Part shown: positions 12,651-15,553 of the stretch, in pieces
Numbering within the stretch: position 1 is the stretch's first letter
Layout of the letters: each line of letters opens with the position of its first letter
Origin: CAYUIG01 sp964444685
GTDB lineage: Bacteria > Gemmatimonadota > Gemmatimonadetes > Longimicrobiales > RSA9
Length of the DNA stretch: 15,553 bases
Reading direction: 5' to 3'
Assembly: GCA_964444685.1 (NCBI GenBank)
Contig: CAYUIG010000065.1
Coordinates: 1-15,553, forward strand
Made by a program: the position numbers and the translations under genes
The notes under the pieces: generated by a model
Told to the model about the DNA's origin: nothing
Database searches by the model: none
What the model saw: only the letters and a program-made list of their open reading frames with translations

Positions 12651-13106
12651 TTGCAGCTGACGGATCTCCTGACGCGAGATCGCATCAAGATCCCGCTGGA
12701 GGCCAGGACGAAGGATGAGCTGCTCCGCGAACTGGTCGGGGTTTTGGCCGAGCGGAGCGATATCGAGGATCGCGACGAAATCCTGCGGGCCGTGCGCGAG
12801 CGCGAGTCCGTATTGTCCACAGGGATCGGTCATGGCGTGGCGATCCCGCACGGGAAGTCGGCGGCGATTTCGGAGTTGAAGCTGGCGGCGGGCCGGTCCT
12901 CGGCTCCGCTCGACTTCGATGCCCTCGACGGCCAGCCCGTGGGCCTGTTCTTCCTGCTCGTCGGACCCGAGAGCGCGGCGGGGGCGCACATCAAGGCGCT
13001 GAGCCGGATCTCACGACTGGTCCGCCGCGACGACGTGCGCACTCGCCTGGCAGCGGCGCAGGACGCAGACGAGTTCCTGAGCGCGCTGCGGGACGCCGAG
13101 GCGTGA
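12651..13106 (+). CDS. ptsN: PTS EIIA-type-2 domain protein (PtsN-like)
   Basis: This is a stand-alone fructose/mannitol-type EIIA domain of 151 residues, which accepts a phosphate from HPr or NPr on a histidine; PtsN homologues act mainly as regulators. It begins MQLTDLLTRDRI and carries TGIGHGVAIPHGK with the phosphorylatable His67, then PLDFDALDGQPVGLFFLLVGP and AHIKALSRISRLVR, closely matching the PtsN domain. The start is TTG at 12651, with GAGGTG (12640-12645) five bases upstream; no other in-frame start fits. No EIIB/EIIC partner is present, which favours a regulatory role. It leads an apparent operon with aspS and a phoH-like gene. An assignment as the nitrogen-PTS protein is an inference; the domain family is secure. 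Confidence 0.88.
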   Translation: MQLTDLLTRDRIKIPLEARTKDELLRELVGVLAERSDIEDRDEILRAVRERESVLSTGIGHGVAIPHGKSAAISELKLAAGRSSAPLDFDALDGQPVGLFFLLVGPESAAGAHIKALSRISRLVRRDDVRTRLAAAQDADEFLSALRDAEA

Positions 13107-13144
13107 TGGCGGCCTCGGCGGAGGCACGCGTCGCAACCCGATGA
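13106..13144 (+). CDS. Possible 12-codon coupling ORF between ptsN and aspS
   Basis: An ATG at 13106 overlaps the ptsN stop (TGATG), is preceded by GAGG four bases upstream, encodes MAASAEARVATR and ends in a TGA that overlaps the aspS ATG (ATGA). A ribosome leaving ptsN could thus pass through this ORF and reach aspS, whose own GGAGG is 17 bases from its start and poorly spaced. It may equally be chance; no homology can be judged at this length. Confidence 0.25.
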   Translation: MAASAEARVATR

Positions 13145-15000
13145 CCAACCGACTCACGACTGCTTTCCGAACGGCCACGGCCGGGTCCCTCCGCGCCGCG
13201 GATGCGGGCCAGCGCGTCCGTCTCGCGGGCTGGGTGCATCGCCGGCGGGACCTGGGCGGCCTTGTGTTCATCGATCTGCGCGACCGCTCGGGCCGCGTAC
13301 AGCTCTCTTTCGGTCCGCCGCACACACCCGACGAGGCGCTCGAACGAGCGCATCGCCTCGGCGGCGAGTGGGTGATCGCGGTCGAGGGCACGGTCGCACG
13401 GCGGCCGGAGGGCATGGCGAATCGTGACATGCCGACGGGCGAGGTCGAGGTACACGTCGCAAGTCTGGAAGTCCTTTCACGGGCGGACACGCCACCGATT
13501 CCGGTTGCGGTTTCTCCGAGCGACGAACTGCCCGCGGAGGAGCTGCGCCTGCGGTACCGCTACCTCGATCTGCGCCGCGATGCGCTGCAGCACGCGCTGC
13601 ACGTGCGGCACCGCGCGCTGCAGCTCGTGCGCAGCCATCTGAGCGGCGAGGGCTTCTGGGAGGTGGACACGCCGCTGCTGACGCGGCGCACACCCGAGGG
13701 CGCGCGCGACTATCTCGTGCCGAGCCGCGTGCATCCGGGCGAGTTCTACGCGCTGCCGCAGTCGCCGCAGCTGTTCAAGCAGCTGCTGATGGTGTCCGGG
13801 TACGACCGCTACTTCCAGATCGCGCGCTGCCTGCGCGACGAAGACCTGCGTGCGGACCGGCAGCCGGAGTTCACGCAGATCGACGCGGAGATGTCATTCG
13901 TCGCCGAGGAGGACGTGTTCGCGGTGGGCGAGGGCATGGTGAGCGCGCTGTGGCGCGAACTCGCCGGTGTCGAGCTGGCGCGGCCGTTCCCGCGGCTCAC
14001 GTTCGCGGAAGCGATCGAGCGCTACGGCACGGACAAACCGGACCTGCGCTTCGGCATGCCGATCGTGGATTTCACGGACATCCTCTCAGCGACGAGCTTC
14101 CGGCTGTTCACGGAAGCGGTCGCGGGCGGTGCGCGCATCCGCGGCATCATCGCGCCGGGCGGCGCAGAGCTCTCGCGCAAGGAAGTGGATGCGTTCGCCG
14201 ACATCGCGAAGTCCGCGGGCGCTGCGGGCGCGTTGTGGGTGAAGCGCAGCGCGGACGGCATCACCGGACAGTTCGCGAAGGCGCTGGATGAAGGCGCGGC
14301 CAATGCTCTCGGTGATGCGGGGCTGAAAGCGGGCGACCTGCTGGTCGTGGTGGTCGGGCGGTTCCGCGGCCCCGGCGATCCTGCGCCCGGGGCGGAGCAG
14401 GCGCTGGACGCGCTGCGTCGCCACCTGGCGCAGCGGCTGAACGTGCGCGAGACGGAGCACGCGTGGCTGTGGGTGACGGACTTCCCGATGTTCGAGTGGG
14501 ACGATGACTCGAACCGACTCGTCGCCGCGCATCATCCCTTCACGGCGCCGCATGCGGAGGACGCGCCCGAGCTGCTGCGCCGGACGGAAGGCGGCCCGCT
14601 GGATGCAGGCGCGGCGCAGGTGCTGTTCCAGGCGGATGTCCGCTCCCGTGCCTACGATGCGGTGTACAATGGCATGGAGATGGCCAGCGGATCGATCCGG
14701 ATCCACGACGGCGCGCTGCAGCAGGCGGTGTTCCGCGCACTCGGCATGAGTGCGGAGGAGGCGGAGGCGAAGTTCGGGTTCCTGCTGGAGGCGTTCCGCT
14801 ACGGCGTGCCGCCGCACGGCGGCTTCGCATACGGGTTCGACCGGCTGGTGATGCTGCTGGCGGGCGGCACGAGCCTGCGGGACGTGATCGCGTTTCCGAA
14901 GACCACGGCCGCGCGCGCTCTCTTCGAGGGCGCGCCCGCGCCGGTGGACGCGGCCGAGCTGCGCGAGCTGCACATACGGACGATTCAGGAAGGAGCCTGA
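13141..15000 (+). CDS. aspS: Aspartyl-tRNA synthetase AspRS (bacterial type)
   Basis: AspRS charges tRNA-Asp with aspartate. The 619-residue protein has the long bacterial form: an N-terminal OB-fold anticodon-binding domain (about 15-110, WVHRRRDLGGLVFIDLRDR), class II motif 1 with FWEVDTPLLTRRTPEGARDY, motif 2 with FQIARCLRDEDLRADRQPEFTQID (split by about 225-248), the inserted GAD domain (about 310-430, with APGGAELSRKEVD), and motif 3 GGFAYGFDRLVMLLAG near 605 bases before the end region. It closes normally with ELHIRTIQEGA. Leu38 matches discriminating AspRS enzymes while Gly91 matches non-discriminating ones, so specificity for tRNA-Asn is uncertain. The ATG at 13141 lacks a well-spaced Shine-Dalgarno sequence. 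The phoH-like gene starts 4 bases after its stop. Confidence 0.97.
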   Translation: MTNRLTTAFRTATAGSLRAADAGQRVRLAGWVHRRRDLGGLVFIDLRDRSGRVQLSFGPPHTPDEALERAHRLGGEWVIAVEGTVARRPEGMANRDMPTGEVEVHVASLEVLSRADTPPIPVAVSPSDELPAEELRLRYRYLDLRRDALQHALHVRHRALQLVRSHLSGEGFWEVDTPLLTRRTPEGARDYLVPSRVHPGEFYALPQSPQLFKQLLMVSGYDRYFQIARCLRDEDLRADRQPEFTQIDAEMSFVAEEDVFAVGEGMVSALWRELAGVELARPFPRLTFAEAIERYGTDKPDLRFGMPIVDFTDILSATSFRLFTEAVAGGARIRGIIAPGGAELSRKEVDAFADIAKSAGAAGALWVKRSADGITGQFAKALDEGAANALGDAGLKAGDLLVVVVGRFRGPGDPAPGAEQALDALRRHLAQRLNVRETEHAWLWVTDFPMFEWDDDSNRLVAAHHPFTAPHAEDAPELLRRTEGGPLDAGAAQVLFQADVRSRAYDAVYNGMEMASGSIRIHDGALQQAVFRALGMSAEEAEAKFGFLLEAFRYGVPPHGGFAYGFDRLVMLLAGGTSLRDVIAFPKTTAARALFEGAPAPVDAAELRELHIRTIQEGA

Positions 15001-15004
15001 AGGA

Positions 15005-15553
15005 TTGGCGGATAGCACTACGGTCGAACACCGCCTGGACGCGGAGGGTGCGGACTACCTCCTGCTGGCGGGCGTCAACGATGCGAATCTCCAGGAGCTG
15101 GCGCGGCTGTCGGGTGTGCGCGTCGTCCTGCGAGGTGATCACCTCATACTCTCGGGCGGTCTGGAGGATGTGGAGCGGGCGGCGCCGGTCGCGGCGGATC
15201 TCGTCCGGCGCGCCCGGCTGTCCCAGCCGGTCACACCGGACGAGATCCGCCGCGCCTTCGAATCGGGGCGCACCGCGCGCGTCGATGCGCGCGCGCCGCG
15301 CCCCGAAGACCCGGGCATTCTCCTCGCCGGCCTGAAGAAGCTGATCTCCTCCAAGTCCGAGGGGCAGGCGGAATACCTCGACGCGATCGCGAAGAACGAC
15401 ATCGTCATCGCGATCGGCCCCGCGGGCACGGGCAAGACCTACCTTGCCGTGGCCGCGGCCGTGGATGCGCTGCGCAACGACAGCGTGAAGCGGATCATCC
15501 TCGCACGCCCGGCCGTGGAGGCTGGCGAAAGGCGCGGCTTCCTGACGGGCGAC
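15005..15553 (+). CDS. phoH: PhoH-like P-loop ATPase (3' end outside window)
   Basis: PhoH-family proteins are cytosolic nucleotide-binding ATPases related to superfamily-1 helicases, often placed beside ybeY and linked to RNA metabolism. The 183 codons present begin MADSTTVEHRLDAEGADY, with the small N-terminal KH-like domain (about 8-72) and then the start of the ATPase domain, with Walker A GPAGTGKT (138-145) and RIILARPAVEAGE (163-175). The start is TTG at 15005, with AGGAG (14991-14995) nine bases upstream inside the end of aspS, so coupling to aspS is likely. The last codons read RRGFLTGD, where the family normally has KLGFLPGD. The C-terminal part with Walker B lies beyond the window. 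Confidence 0.92.
   Translation, partial: MADSTTVEHRLDAEGADYLLLAGVNDANLQELARLSGVRVVLRGDHLILSGGLEDVERAAPVAADLVRRARLSQPVTPDEIRRAFESGRTARVDARAPRPEDPGILLAGLKKLISSKSEGQAEYLDAIAKNDIVIAIGPAGTGKTYLAVAAAVDALRNDSVKRIILARPAVEAGERRGFLTGD

Noticed and set aside
1..15553. CRISPR array, tRNA or rRNA genes, prophage or defence system
   Set aside because: No regularly spaced repeats, cloverleaf-like sequences, rRNA segments, phage structural genes or known defence motifs were seen.

Overview
This is a GC-rich bacterial chromosome segment with tightly packed operons. The combination of a trp operon, ptsN-aspS-phoH, yqeK with a LytR_C gene, and a HEAT-repeat/HD-GYP pair most resembles Gemmatimonadota. That placement is inferred from gene content and style; there is no rRNA or other taxonomic marker in the window.

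Layout. (1) 3-6602, plus strand: trpC (5' end cut by the window), trpF, trpB, a HEAT-repeat protein, an HD-GYP protein and trpA. The first four junctions are 4-base stop/start overlaps and trpA follows at once, so this looks like one translationally coupled unit. Two non-biosynthetic genes separate trpB from trpA. (2) 6603-8204, minus: an rqcH/NFACT gene whose stop codon abuts the trpA stop codon with no gap. (3) 8272-9331, plus: a yqeK-like HD phosphohydrolase gene overlapping a membrane-anchored LytR_C-domain gene. (4) 9477-10505: an IS1595-like insertion sequence with long terminal inverted repeats and an open transposase frame that appears to lack the usual catalytic residues. (5) 10562-12558, minus: a secreted, probable outer-membrane beta-barrel protein followed by rlmN. 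(6) 12651-15553, plus: a PTS EIIA (ptsN-like) gene, aspS and a phoH-like gene cut by the right edge.

Main points of interest. The HEAT-repeat and HD-GYP proteins between trpB and trpA share a homologous N-terminal module of about 100 residues (first ~56 positions align without gaps, including R, Y and N at identical offsets). They probably act together, as a possible signalling pair embedded in the tryptophan operon. Two genes, HD-GYP and rlmN, appear to start at CTG codons inside CTGA overlaps with the preceding stop codon, each with a good Shine-Dalgarno sequence; their family-conserved N-termini are lost if only ATG/GTG/TTG starts are allowed.

Gene-free stretches are short. No stretch over 300 bases lacks a gene or mobile element. 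9332-9476 and 10506-10561 flank the IS and show no recognisable gene or convincing terminator. No tRNA, rRNA, CRISPR array or riboswitch was seen.
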